From positions 26,745,527 through 26,809,526 of the forward strand of contig NC_081546.1 of NCBI RefSeq assembly GCF_901000735.1: DNA of 64,000 nt, in the 5' to 3' direction. The notes under the pieces are model-generated. The model saw nothing but the letters and a program-made list of their open reading frames with translations, made no database searches and was not told the origin of the DNA. A program made the translations under genes and the position numbers. Source of the stretch: Corylus avellana (lineage: Eukaryota > Streptophyta > Magnoliopsida > Fagales > Betulaceae). Below, piece after piece: positions 45,438 through 58,942 of the stretch. Each line of letters begins with the position of its first letter. Within the stretch, counting starts at the first letter, position 1.

Positions 45438-48400
45438 ATGCTACGCAGTCGCTCACTTGTAGTTGTACCCTCACTCGCCCGACCCTCTTCTCTTTTCTCC
45501 TTCTTCTTCATCAAATTCCCACTTGTACCCAGCTGCAACACCCGCCGCCCGCCTCTCTGCTATCACACATCCCCCCGTTTGTTCCCCAAACCCTTACCCA
45601 GCAATGAATGTTTCCCTTGCTTGTCCGTCAACAAGATGCACCTCTCCACTCTCACGGCCGCCGCCACTCAACCGATTCACGGTTCCTCCGCTTCATTGCC
45701 TGCCGATACAACCCTTTCCACTAGAGCCAGGAAAAAAGCAAGGCGTGAATCGCCGGAGGGAGTGCTTAGGCATAAGCTAGACATTTGTTCGAAGAACGGG
45801 GACGTGGCTGAAGCGCTGCGCCTTTACGAAGAGGCGCGGGGAAATGGGGTCCCGCTCAGCCAACACCACTACAATGTGTTGCTCTATTTGTGCTCTTCTT
45901 CGGATGGGGTTTTGGGTTTGGAGAAGGGTTTTGAGATCTTTCGGCAGATGGTGACAGAGAATATCGTTCCCAATGAGGCCACGTTTACGAGCGCTGCGAG
46001 ATTGGCTGCTGCTAGGGAAGACCCAGAAATGGCTTTGGATTTGGTTCAGCAGATGAAGGGGTTTGGTATAGCGCCCAGGTTGAGGTCTTATGGGCCGGCT
46101 TTGTTTGGGTTCTGCGAGAAGGGGATGGCGGATAGAGCTTATGCAGTCGACGCGGACATGGTTGCGTCAGGGGTTGTGGCTGAGGAGGCTGAGCTTTCTG
46201 CCATTCTCAAAGTTAGCGTTGATGCGAGGAGGGCAGACAAGGTGTATGAGATAATGCACCGGTTGCGGGCCACGGTGAGGCAGGTCTCGGAGACAACTGC
46301 TGGGATTGTTGAGGGTTGGTTTAAATGTGAAGAGGCGGCAAAAGTGGGGGAGGAAGCTTGGGATGTGAGTAAGGTGAAGGAGGGAATTGTGAGGGGAGGT
46401 GGAGGGTGGCATGGCCAAGGGTGGCTGGGCAGTGGGGATTGGAGGCTGACCAGGACTCGCATGGATGAGACCGGCGTTTGTGGTTCGTGCGGCGCCAAGC
46501 TTGTTTGTATTGATATTGAGCCTAAGGAGACCCAAAATTTTGCTTCCTCATTAACCAACTTGGCTTGCAAAAGGGAGGTCAGGGCTGATTTTGTTCGGTT
46601 CCAGGTACGAATAATGTCTTAAAACATTTTTGAGATTGTGTTCCAGAAGCTTTATTTTTAAGATTTTTTCAAAAGTCAGGCTTTTGAAACTTAAAATGCT
46701 TTTAATTTTTTTACCAAATGGTACTTTATTCTTCGAGCAGACTTTTTAGGGTAAAACGCTCTTTTAGACTCAATCGCACACCCACACACCCACACAGGCC
46801 CTTACTTGTTAATCTCCGACGTGCTTTTTAATTTTTGAAGGTTTGTTCCATATGCTATGGTTCTGGAACCAGGAAAGTTTTTGCGTCTTGCATATTGCTA
46901 TTTTAACTTTTTATCTAGTTTTTGAGTTGCTTCATGTGCATATATTAGTGTATTCTCTTCTCTTATATGAGCTGTTCCAATACTTTGCTACTTCTGTATG
47001 CTTCGAAAGTAAATACATAGAATGATCGTCAGTGGCATCTTGATTGATTTAGAAGGTGACCTCATTCAGGATTGGCTTCAGCAACATGGTCCATTTGAGG
47101 CAGTTGTAGATGGTGCCAATGTGGGTCTTATCAACCAACATAGTTTCAGCTTTTTCCAGGTGAATGGGATGCTTATAATAAGCTTTATGGCACTCTCTAT
47201 CTTTTGAGTCCTTCAAAGCAAAATATATGAATTGGGTGCTTATTGATTCCTTTTGGTTGTAGCTTAATACTATTGTAAAACAACTACGTCAAATGAGTCC
47301 TTCGAACAGATTGCCCCTGATTATCTTGCATAAAAATCGTGTTACTGGCGGTCCTGCTCAGCATCCCGGTAACAAGATTTTGTTAGAGACTTGGAAAAAG
47401 TCTGGTGCACTTTATGCTACTCCTCCTGGTTCAAATGATGATTGGTAAGTTTGCATGCATATGTTCATTAGATTGAAATATAAATGGGTTAGATTGTGGT
47501 GGCCAACAAAATATAAATGTTTTGCGCATGAATGTTGTCTCAACACATTTCTTTCTTTTGTTTTTCATGTTATGCACAGAAATTCTCTTTGACTAACCCT
47601 GCTGGACTTGATCTTTGATTTTCATTAAAGGAGCTCTTATTTAATTTTGAAAATCATAATAAAATTAAAATCTGCTGCAAATTTGTAGCTTGATTATGAC
47701 CATATGAGTTTAACTTGTTTAAAAAATTTGTTCCATGGTTTTTTACAGGTACTGGTTATATGCTGCTGTTAGTTGTAAGTGTTTACTGGTGACAAATGAT
47801 GAGATGAGGGACCACTTGTTCCAACTGCTAGGTACTAGCTTTTTTCCAAGATGGAAGGAAAAGCATCAGGTACATCCCTATTTGCATTTGATTACATATA
47901 GTTTTGCTCGAATCTAAGAGACTCTTCTGTACAGAAACATTCATGTGCAAGCCTAACTAAGGCAGTGATTGATTATATTTTATCCAACTTCCTATCCATG
48001 TTTGGTGCAGGTTTTAATGCATCTCTCCATTTTGTTAAGATAAAGATAAAGAATAATTTTATGATGGAAAGATGCCTGCTTTTTAGTTTACTTGTCCAAT
48101 ATTTTCTGAAATACACAAGGCAAGAGAAGAACATGCATTTTTAGAATGGGGCTTCAAATGAGCTGAGCCTCTCGTGTGCTGTTTGTGCTTGGATGCATCT
48201 CAGCTTGGCTCATGTAAGGAACCCACTCGAGCCTAAATTTAGCTCATTTAAGAAATGAGCCTGAGGCTGAAGTGGTGTGGCACAATTTGAAGCTTGTGAA
48301 CTTTGCTCTTTCTATGGTTATTAGCCATATGGTCATCAACCTCCCAGTTGAAATCAGCCTGTTGACAAATCCCCTATTTGATCACATTGTCACCCCATAT

Positions 48401-51341
48401 CTTTTATGCATGCAAATTATCAAGATGACTGGAGATTAAAAACTATCTCATTTATAGAAGGTGCAATTTTATGTTTTATTGTTTAAAACTTTACAAAAAA
48501 AAGAAAAGTGAATGCATAGATTAGATGGTAAATGTCATCCAATCAATATGAAAGCTGTTATGCATGTTAAGTACAAAGAGAACAGTTAGCCAACCGGTGG
48601 AAATATCAAAACAATAATCCAGTTTAATTTGGTGTAATCTAGAAATAGCTACATCAGATGTAACTTGAACCTGACTCATAAATTCTGCTTACTTTAAGAA
48701 AACAACAGGGTTAACAGCACCTTTTGTTGGACATAGTCCTACCTTTTCTGCATATTTAACCATCAAAGGTGTCCATATAAAGGTTAAAAGTCCAGACCTT
48801 TCTTTTTTCTCTCCTCCCCCAACGTTATATCAGTTTATTACCTTTCCGCATCTTCTCTACCTGTTTTCTCTTCTGTATTAAATAATATCGGACTAGAAGA
48901 CAGTAATTTTCTTCAATTTAATAGGGTATTGGTCTCTTCTAGTTCGCAGAAAGATGAGCTTTCTTCAAAATATCTTCTCTAATTTTTACACGTCTATCTT
49001 TTCCTCCTGCCAGCAACTCTATCTCTCTTTCTCAAAACAGGTCTCATTGTGGATGATTTTCTCTTCTACCTAAAAATGAAAAAGACATCTAAGGCATTGT
49101 CATTTGCTAATGAAGCAATATTTTTGGCTCATTTTCCCTGTACATCTACAAGAGATCTCAGCCGCTTCTCGTTCACCCTCTTCTGGTGTATTTGGCACTT
49201 ACTTTATTGGTGTTTCTAGACATTGTTAACTCAAATTTCTCTCAGAGTACTTTGGTTCTTGTTTTCAAGTTCAAATAAAAAGAAGGGTGGAAAAGGGCTG
49301 GATCATTTTTTGTTTTAACCAAGTGGAGTTGTCAACAAGTGATAAGTCCAGTAATGAATTCTTGAGCTGAAGCGAACTGAAATATGTGGTACTTGTATAA
49401 TTTAAAAACTTTGAAACATCATTGTTGATCCTGGTTAGTTAGGGGAGGAGATGAGATTTGTCTTGCTTATAGGAGTTCTTTAATCCTGGATGATAGAAGA
49501 TGTAGACAGATGTAATATGTGCTCGTAATAACAGGAATATGGATATACTTTTTCAAAAGTTAAAGAGAAGGCTAAATGCCTCTAATGACCTTTCTCATTG
49601 TATGTATGTTCATCTTCACCGCGTGGCACTAATCTGATTTGCTTGTTCCTACCGTATTTATTTGCTTGGGTTCTGAGCATTATGGTGTACTAACTTTTCT
49701 TATGTACACTGCTTATATAACTATTTCTTTTGTAAGATTTTGGATTGAATTGATTGTTTTACCATCAACGATATATTGGAGTAATACCGGGGGGGCATTA
49801 TTAGATCTCCAATATAAGATCAAGTATTGTTAGAGACACAAATGGGTTGAGCTATTGGGGCTACTTGTTTCTTTGTGATCCATTAATTCTAAGTGGGGGT
49901 TGGGTGGGGTTGAATTCTATATAAAGCCTGTCCCTACTACTCTAATGTATTTTCCATTTACTTAAAGTCAACCTACTGTTCCTGATTTTCTCACTTGAGA
50001 GTTTGGACAATCATTTTTGGGCAGGGAAGGATGGTTTCAAAGTGTTTCTGTGTAATCTCGTCTATAATTTCATATTGGCACCTGTGCAGGGTTTTATGGC
50101 AGGCCTGGGGCAGAGAGTTAGGGTTGGGGTAGGGTGTGGATTGTTGCAATTCCTGGTGGTTGTTTAATTCAGCAAGGGAAGAGAAGTTGTAGTTCATGTG
50201 GAAGGTCAACATAGTTTGAAACCTTGTGTCATATAATTTAAGGGGTTATCTGGATGTCTAAGAGACGTTTCATGTACCATTTTCTCATTGTTTATGAGTG
50301 TTAGCATACTAGTAGTCTTAAGCATTATGTGTCCTTGGGTTTTAAACTTAAAAGATGAATGAGTGTGGTAATATAATATTTCTCATTCAGAGAATGGGCG
50401 TATAATATTTCTCATTTTTCTTACTTCTCTGAATTTGTGGGTTTTTGCTCTTCTTTTAGCCTTTAAGGACGACTCTCTTTATTTGCATTTTGTGTATTAG
50501 GGTTGCATTCCTCTACACTTATCATTGAAATGAATTACTTATTATTATTATTATTATTATTTTTAAAAAAAGTGTGTTTGCCCAAACTATGAACTTATTT
50601 TTTTGGGCTTAGTAATATAAACTGTGATTTGGACTAGGACTTCTGATCTAGTTGGGAGTCTACAAGCCCTATTCTTTTTATTAAGGGTCCTGCATAAATC
50701 TTTTCTCTGAGAATTTGAATGTCGCTTTGGGAAGCATGCATATTGAAAATCTTAGAAACCAGTGTGTTATATATGTATGTTGCTCTTTTCCAATATCCTC
50801 TATGATCTGTAAATTTCGCCATAGAAATGTAATACTTCAGTCCCTTAAATTCTTGAGTAAATAGTTTTACTAAGAGTCCACAAGGTATCTGGTGAGTAAC
50901 TACAATTTAAACTGACCGGCAAGGTTTTGGCCGACATAAATCAAGTTTCCCAGAATGAGTTTGTCATTATGTTGGAATATTTTTTTTTTCCAGAAATTGA
51001 AACTTGTTTCTCTGTTGATAATTTGCAGGTTCGACTGTCGTTTTCACACCGCGGGGCAGCTCTCCACATGCCTCCCCCTTATTCAATTGTTATTCAGGTA
51101 AGATGATGAACCTTCTGCTTGCTAATCGCTTATTTAAACTGATTATTAAGAATAAAGACAACATTTTACTTCTTATATGGGGTTTGTTATTGAACTTAAT
51201 TAATGTTGGTTAATGTAAACACAGGAGTCAGAAAAGGGTAGTTGGCATGTTCCAACGACCACAGGTGATGATCTTGAGACCCCAAGGCAGTGGTTGTGTG
51301 CCACTAGAGCCAAGGATGCATCATCATCATCTCATCTTTGA
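45438..51341 (+). CDS. PRORP1: PRORP1-like protein-only RNase P, copy B
   Basis: Second intact tRNA 5'-processing gene, 581 residues. Exons are 45438-46604, 47070-47159, 47263-47444, 47749-47869, 51029-51097 and 51225-51341, with the same lengths and phases as copy A. PPR array, CGSC zinc motif, NYN catalytic aspartates (VVDGAN, SNDDWYW, TNDEMRD) and WHVP/QWLCA zinc ligands are all present. Coding differences from copy A are few: T for S in LSTRARKK, M for L in EKGMADRAY, K for R in SKVKEG, S for N in HSFSFFQ, G for N in QHPGNK and Q for L in PRQWLCA. The Q is the residue I expect in plant relatives. An alternative in-frame start is 45366. Both copies keep splice sites and catalytic residues, so both could be expressed. 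Confidence 0.93.
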
Positions 51342-51463
51342 AGACATTTATCCTTGCATGTATGCCCATGCATGAGAAGAGAGACAAGACTTTCGAGGAT
51401 CCTACATACAAACACCTCTTTCAAACGCCACTTCCACCAAATTAATTATCAATTTTTACCTTC

Positions 51464-51503
<40 letters not shown>

Positions 51504-52189
51504 ACTTTACCAAGCTAATATTGATTTTGTGATCTTGTTGAGTCTTGTATTTTATTTCATTATCAAATAATTTACCTATTCAATGGTATATATACTTTTT
51601 GCCAAATAGCAACAATAAGTTACAACAAGAAGATATTTTGATTGGTGGTTTTGTTCCAAATGAATTAGATATTTTGATTGTAAGTGAGAAAATTTTTTCT
51701 CTGCCAACTCTGATGCACACCCTATTGTTTCCTATGTAATTTTGGATTATTTTAGTAAAATTTATCCTTGCCAAAAAGGAAAAAGAAAAGGGGTTTTTGT
51801 ACATAAAGCAATGCTGCCGGTCGGTGCATAAGTGTTAGAAGAATATTATTGCGGATTACCATGACGAAGGTATATATATATATATATATGTGGTGTATTG
51901 ATGTGCAAGGGTGTGTTGGATGAATCCCCCTCCCTGTCCCAATAAATTGAACGGAAAGGATCTTTCTACTTCTGCATTGTAGCAGGTTAATTAGAGGTAG
52001 CTGAAAGAAATTTTGTGCGCTTTATGAAACTGAAAAGTATGGAAACAAAATATTTTGATACATTTGACATTCATATTTATGTGTAAAGATTTCTCTATCC
52101 AATGCTACAAGTAAGAAGAAAAAAAGATATGGATGGGACGAGACAATGAGAGAAACAAAGAAAACTTGAGTTTTTTCTTGATTGATAAA

Positions 52190-52340
52190 AGAGTAATGCT
52201 ACTCTTTATACTCATATTATATATAAGTGACTTCTTATGTCAAATACTTCAAAAAAATTATAAGAAAGTCACAGAAAACATATCACTTTAGTAGATATAA
52301 AATGAATGTGATAAATGAATGTAAAAAATAGCATTACTCT
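52190..52340. mobile_element. MITE with AGAGTAATGCT termini, B
   Basis: Counterpart of 18600-18750 with the same terminal inverted repeats. Confidence 0.75.
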
Positions 52341-52901
52341 TGATAGAAAGAATGACGAGAAATAAACGTTTATTTCTCTTTACATCTACAAGGAATGAAC
52401 CAAATGATATAGTTAGCCTACTCCTCAAGTAATGAGAAGTGGAAAATCAATTTAAGGAATTGTTTTTTTTTATTTTTTATTTTTATTTTTTTACTTTTAA
52501 GCTCTTGAGTGCATGCCGTAGTTCAAGCCATTCCGTGAACATCTTCCTCTAAGCATCAAAATCACAGTGAAATATTGGAGGCACAAAGGAGTTGAGCTCA
52601 CCAAAGATATTATGATGATCATCTCCTTCACCATAAATACTAGAATCGATCTCCTCACACTCAAAGTATGTTTGTACGTCATCAAGGAAAGTGCATTGTG
52701 GCAGCTGATTAGACTCCGAAGGCGTTGGTATAATTGGATGATTATCTAAGTCAGCAACAGATGTCATTTCCATCATTTCTCTAAACTTCGATGACTGAAG
52801 AAGAAGCCCTAGGGCTGATGTGGCATTCGCTGGTGGCCGCGGCTGATCGGTCAGTAAGGTTTCTCCCGAGCTTAAGTACGTTTGTTGGTTTTGGAAGAAA
52901 C

Positions 52902-54509
52902 TTAATTTGATTTCTTGTTCGTTAGGTTTGAGGTTAAATTAGTATTGGCATTAATAGGGTTATGTTGGCCGGCGGGATTATCATCAATATTGTTGATATG
53001 ATTATTGGGTTTTAGCCATTTGATATAACGGCTGAGATCAAAGTTGGTGACTGCATTGAGTCCACGGTACTCTATGGCTGCCATATCATATGCAGTGGCA
53101 GCTTCTTCTTGGGTAGCTGCAAAAGCCAAGATGATTAATTAATTAAGCATATTTTCAAGAAAATATATGATATAAAAATAAGATTTAATGCAAACCCATT
53201 AATTTTATGTTTAAACTTTGAGAAAATAATGTTTTACTTTTAATTAATTAAATAACAGTTGATTTGAGTAATGGAAATTAGAGGAAAAGGAGATATATAT
53301 ACCATATGTCCCAAGATAGAGATACTTGTTTCCAAACACTCCCAATTCGAGCTTCCCATCTTCCATTGTGATGATGTCTGCTCAATATGTCATAAAATAT
53401 TGCAATTTAGCTTTTCATAGTCAAGGGTTTATATATATATATATATTGTGAGGTAAATGAAATTAAAATAAATTTTCACTAACAGAAATTGCACAAAAAG
53501 CAATTGGAATTTGGATAATTAGTTACCTTGCAACACCTCTATATCTCGAAACACCTCGAGAGAAACCACTGCTTTTCCTGCAATTAAGTTCAACATTTTA
53601 CATCAATTCCAATGATTTTAATTTTCTCAAAATTGAACGTATATATATATATATACCTTCTCAATGATCCAATATATTCTTCTCTTGATTGACCCTCCAT
53701 TTCTTTCAGTTCTGTTTGGTATGTTGATAACTGCAATTAATTAATTGTTAATATTGTTAATATATATATAGGATTATCTGAACAATATTATTGAAACAAA
53801 TCAACAATCAAATATCAAAGAAACAAAATAATTTACCAGAAAGTTAAGAATGGTTTCTGGACCCCAATATTTCAGTGCTGCTACGTCATAAGCATGTGCT
53901 GCTGCTTCCTCATCATCATAGGCACCTGAAAATCCACCCCTCAAAATAATTACAAAAAAAAAAAAAAAACCAATAAAACCATAACTAAAATGTTAAAAAA
54001 AATTAATAAAAAAAAAAAAAAAAGTGATCAATACATACCAAGATAGACTGCATGCATTTGAATAAGATCCCAATAATCACCCACAAAAGGAAAATAAATT
54101 AAGAACCGATATCAATAATAATAATAATAAATTTTATTAGTATAAATTAATTAAAACATATTAGAAAATTTATATATATTAACCTTGTCTTCCTTTCTTG
54201 TTCTGGGATTCATTCCAACAGTTCTTATCCCATAAATGAGCTTCATATCTCCCTGTCCATCGATGCCTGAAACAATCGATCACAAGAATATATAACAAAA
54301 AGGAAATTAATTATAAAGAAAATATATAAACAAATTAAGAGTTAATTAGTGGGGGGTTGTAGAGAGATGAACCTAGTGACCCCTCGATAGATTGAGCTAC
54401 GTTGAGGAGGAGAGTCTCTTGGGACACTTCTTCTTGTTCGTTTCACCTTTTTCTCAGTGTTATTATTAGTGTTGCTGTTTGCATTGTTTTTCTGTGATAA
54501 TTTCGCCAT
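52902..54509 (-). pseudogene. WRI3/WRI4-like double-AP2 gene, copy B (frameshifted)
   Basis: Exons map to 54373-54509, 54184-54266, 54039-54047 (9-nt micro-exon), 53837-53925, 53657-53730, 53527-53577, 53303-53377 and 52902-53116. The first AP2 domain is complete and has the usual HRWTGR, and the second has the usual RHHHNGRW, unlike copy A. However, the seventh exon is 2 bp shorter than in A (CACTCCCAATT against CACTCTCCCAATT at ~53340), so after EARIG the frame changes and stops early in the last exon, removing most of the second AP2 domain. As in A, the C-terminal region (52549-52901) is in a different frame. A dinucleotide error in the assembly could fake the 2-bp loss; reads would tell. 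Confidence 0.85.
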
Positions 54510-55678
54510 GAGATAAAAATATGAAGAGATATGACTGAGTCCTGGAAATGAGAAGGCTTATAAAGGAGTGAAGGGGAGGAAAGGAAAAAAGAATGGAGTT
54601 AATTAGAAGAGAATGGGCTGGCAAATTAAGATAGCCGGCAGAGGAGCTAGTTTGTGACCGTCTTTAACCGGCTCATATGGCCTTTTTCTCTTGTCCTTAA
54701 CCTTTACTTTGTGCTATGTGCTGTTTCAATCCTATTGAATTCTAAATCATATATCTAGCCTTCTCATTTGTAGGCTAATTAAACCATATTCATTTTGACT
54801 GATGTGACGTGTTTTAAGTAATTTTTCATATTACTTAAAATATGTCACGTTAGTTGGTGTAAAATAGATGTGAATAGTAGCATTATGTATACATTCACTT
54901 CTCTATCTTATTTTAAGAGAAATTAAGAAGCTCTTGAAGATATTTTCACCATCTCCTTGTGAGATCCAGCCTCTTTCGGTTCTTGTTCTGTTGCTGTGGA
55001 GCGTCTCTCCATCTTCTCTAGCTGTTGCTTCATAAGTAGTTCCCTTTACGAAACTTTGCTTAGGATTACCGCCTTATGTGGCGACCCTAGTTCTTTTAAT
55101 GCACCGAGTTATTTATTTGACCAATTCCCAATAGTTTTAGGTTTTACAACACTTATTTCGATCTAGTAGCTTTGAGGCTGTTATTTGGGTTGCCCTCCCT
55201 TTGTTTTTATTTTTTATATTGTAATCCTCCCATTTTCCCATCCCCAATTTTTAATAGAACATATATATGGTGCGTGCGTGTGTCTGTGGACAGAAAGAGA
55301 TGAGTGAAATTTTACTGGAAATCACATATGAAAAAATAAACGGTCAAGATTGTAAGATTGTTAGAGAATTTTAGTTATTTTTTCACATGATGCAATCTTG
55401 ACTAATAATCTCCAATATTGATATTTTCACTCAACGCAAGCCAACTCGAGAGAAATGAAAATGATCAAGAGGGTGAAGATGACTTTTTTATAATTTTATT
55501 ATTTTCTGTGTTTTCTTTTCCATATTTCAATGTTGTTGTCTTTTGCTTTATTTTACTCTTGTTTTCTATTCTTTATTTGGTTGAAGAAAATGATTGAATT
55601 GAATGTAAATGTAAATCATGGATTTCCTAAACTAGTAGCACCTGGCAGGGTTAATGTCAACCACTATGTGTTGAAAAT

Positions 55679-55801
55679 GATTTTTTTTTTTTTTTTTTTT
55701 TGACATGTCGACATAAGGGAAGAGGGAGGGGGAATTCGAACTAGTGACCTCCGCTTCATAAGGTGTGTGTCCACTGCTGCTTGAGCACCCGTTGGAAACA
55801 A
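55679..55801 (-). mobile_element. tRNA-derived SINE, copy B1
   Basis: Duplicate of 22073-22193 with the same TTGAAAAT flanks (55671-55678 and 55802-55809) and a slightly longer poly-T run. Confidence 0.8.
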
Positions 55802-57060
55802 TTGAAAATAAAATTTGTAGGCAATACTTTGTGTCCTAAAAGAAATAGGGTATAGAGTATATATGGTTGGCCTTAATTAAGATTTGTCAATCTCACAGCA
55901 ATTTATTATTATTCAACAAAATAAATGAAAAGAAATGTGGAACCGCTATAAGTTGTACAGCCGAAATAATTCACTCCTTAATTAATTACCAAATTTATAA
56001 AAAAACTCACAACTAAACATAGGAAAAGATCAAATTTAGTCCTTATATTTTGTACAATTTCAGTTTAGTCCTTTATTTTTTTTATTCCAACAATTAGGTT
56101 ATTAAATTTTACCCATATTTTAAATAGACGCTTCCATCAATTTGTCATCTAATTAATTGACGGTATTCTTCGTCAAACTAATAAACCAATGCCACGAACC
56201 AAATTTGACATGTCACGTGTTAGCTATGGCAAATTTACTTTATATTACAAATATACCTTAAATAAAAAATAATAATAAAATGGAAAACCAAATTTTGTAG
56301 AAAACCAAATTTTGTAGCTAACCATAGAGGAAAAGATAGCCCAATTCATTGGACAAATTAATTCAATTTGTTAAGCTTTTGTCTTCACAAAAACCAGTTA
56401 ATTAAAGTTGAGTAGAATCATTAAGATTTGTGACTTGGAAATGGAGTTTAGAAACAAGGGCACCTCTTTTACACGTTCTTTAACTCTCACCCTTGAATTT
56501 CATTATGATGTTATGCTAAATAATCACTTATTTTAAAAATTATATAAAAAAAAAATTAATTATTTAATTAATACTTTAAGAAAACTAATAGTAGAGCAAA
56601 CTTGGGAACCATCTTATAAGAAGTTATAAAAAAACCTTTTAGAATGTAAAACCAATTAATAGGTACTTTCGGTTTTTTGATTCTTTCTAATGCGGAATGC
56701 GATCCTTGTCATTCTTATAGCGTTAGCAGTAACTTTCTTTAATATAATTTTATTTTATGTTTTTTTTTTTAAAAAAAAAAAATTAGAGAATAAAGCTGCT
56801 TTTACTTTTCTATTAAAAAAACTCAACAATAGTTTCTATTTTCCATTTTCACGGCATTTAAATATTTTTTCAAATAAATGTTAAGAAAAAGAGACAAGAG
56901 AAAATTATTTTCTTATATTAAAATAATGTTAAGAAAAGCAAAAGTGTTTAATGTTCCCTTGGTTTAAGGAACTCCAAGAGAATCGGGTGCTAGTGCTTTT
57001 ATGCTTTCCTTCTAATAATAATAATATATATTTTTTTGGTATGCTTTTTAGTATATTATT

Positions 57061-57185
57061 ATTATTATTATTATTATTATTTTTGACATGTCTGCACAAG
57101 AGGAGGGAGGTGGATTCGAATTAGTGACCTTCGTTTCATTAGGCGTGGTTCCAGCCGATTGAGCCACCTCTTAAGGACACCTTAA
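57061..57185 (-). mobile_element. tRNA-derived SINE, copy B2
   Basis: Duplicate of 23456-23580 with TATATTATT flanks at 57052-57060 and 57186-57194. Confidence 0.85.
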
Positions 57186-57760
57186 TATATTATTGGATCA
57201 TGATTCTTTTCATTTCACCTTAAATGGAGATGATTTATCCTATAATCAAATTTAATATTATTAAATTTAACGGTGTAAATAATGCCACGTCATTTAAATT
57301 TTTTTGACCAACATGTCGACATACTTACCATTTGACTTTTTCTAGCATATTGCATGGCCCTCGACAAGAACCAAACGGCTCAACTACCCTAACCCACGTT
57401 AATGATAACATACAATTGTGGAATCATACGAGCAATTGGCCATTTTCTTTTCTTGCATGTTGAATGTCGAGTCAACTTCAAGGTGTGGGAACTTTAATGC
57501 ACCCAACTGGTCACCAACTAAACCTAAACGTGTCAAATTGTACCGTTTTAGGTGAACCCCCAAAAATGGCTTATGGCTATGGTCAGTTACAAGGTTACTT
57601 GAGATTTTCTTTCCTCTCAAATAACCACTTGTACAATATGTGTTTTAAATATGCTGCAATGATGATTAGTTTGTGATACCAAAAGATAAGCTAATTATAT
57701 TGCGCATGGATTAATCAAGACAGTAGTTAAACAAGTAATAAATAATATTTAGATAGAAGA

Positions 57761-58263
57761 ATCCCAATGGTTCGGACTTGAGTAGGCTAAAAAAAGATAT
57801 ACAACCTTGATAATTAGAGCGGTGTTCCACAGAATATATGACTCATACCCCTTTACGTTCTTTAAATTATATTGGTGATGTAGTTACCGAGATCAATGTA
57901 GTTAATTATGTCTCTTCTAGAAGTTGGTTAGCTATCTCCCTCATCGTGAAGTAGAACTGACTAATACTAAGTCGAAGGGTCGAGAAACTCAAAACCACTA
58001 TTCTTGAATAACTTGAAGTCTGGCCTTCTTTCTTTTCGCACCATTACGGATACAAAAATAATGGGAAAAATTGGATTTAACTGTCAATTGCTCCTATCGA
58101 AAATAGGATTGACTACAGATTCGAGCCATAGCACTTGGTTTCATAAAACTGTACAACTTTCCTGATCTAAATAAAGCAAGTTTTACATAAATAAGATTTG
58201 GCTTAACATGTTTTATTTGATACAGATAGGAGATGAACCCAACTCGATATTCTTAAAAAATAG
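57761..58263. other. Probable plastid DNA insertion (NUPT) flanked by a 26-bp direct repeat, B
   Basis: The insert runs between two perfect 26-bp direct repeats (57735-57760 and 58264-58289, beginning GTAATAAATAATATTTAGAT). The segment from ~57975 to ~58245, with ATTACGGATACAAAAATAATG, GATTCGAGCCATAGCAC and GATACAGATAGGAGATGAA, resembles plastid spacer DNA around ycf15/trnL-CAA, degraded. Plastid origin is from memory; the flanking repeat is seen directly. Confidence 0.45.
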
Positions 58264-58792
58264 GTAATAAATAATATTTAGATAGAAGAGATTCTTGATT
58301 GTACATTTGAGTACGTTGTCACCTTGTATTTTTAGAGCAAAATGCTCTATCTTCTTGAATTTGAATGAACTACACATTCTTCTTAAAATAATAATAATAA
58401 AAAACATTTATTTTAAAAGTTTAAAAGCATTTAAGATTTTATAGGTAAGTAGTAATTTAACATGGTAACACGAGCTAGGATTGTGCACTCATATAAGGTA
58501 TAAATATTACTTTTATTTCCAAAAAGAAAAAGAACATGACTCGTATTAGATTTTTGCACAACATTTCATGAACTAAGTTCACACTTTAGCAATGACTTTA
58601 GACCATGTAAAAATGCATCTTTTTTTTTTTTTTTTTTGTGAGTAAAAAAAAAAAGAAGGCATCTAGTAATGGACAATTAGGGCTTAATTAAATGAATTTC
58701 TTCCAAATCTTCCAAATCACTGAATTTACATTTCTCACCTTCCGCCAAATTGAATTTCCCAACAACCAAATAATTTCTATCCGTACAAAGAG

Positions 58793-58942
58793 GAATGTTA
58801 AGTTTACAGACAAATTATACAAAAAAACTTTTACAAACTGATGTAACACAACATAATTAAATATAAGATAAGTTCAAACCTAATCATGTTGTGCCACATA
58901 AAGTTTTTTTGTAAAATTTGTTTGTAAGCTTAACACTCATTC
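58793..58942. mobile_element. MITE with GAATG(AG)TGTTAAG termini
   Basis: The left arm GAATGTTAAGTTTACAGACA and the complement of the right arm, GAATGAGTGTTAAGCTTACA, match apart from a 3-4 base gap and continue through ACAAAAAAACTTT. Length about 150 bp; no coding capacity. Confidence 0.7.

Larger units (their letters stand above)
37568..58136. repeat. Segmental duplication, block B
   Basis: Second copy of 3226-24531. Its left limit follows an AT tract and a TTTTGTTTCTAA segment; its right limit is not reached, because block A is cut off by the gap. Coding sequences match closely by eye, with scattered substitutions and small indels. A B-only segment at 38616-38799 is a relic of the PRORP leader. 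Confidence 0.93.
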
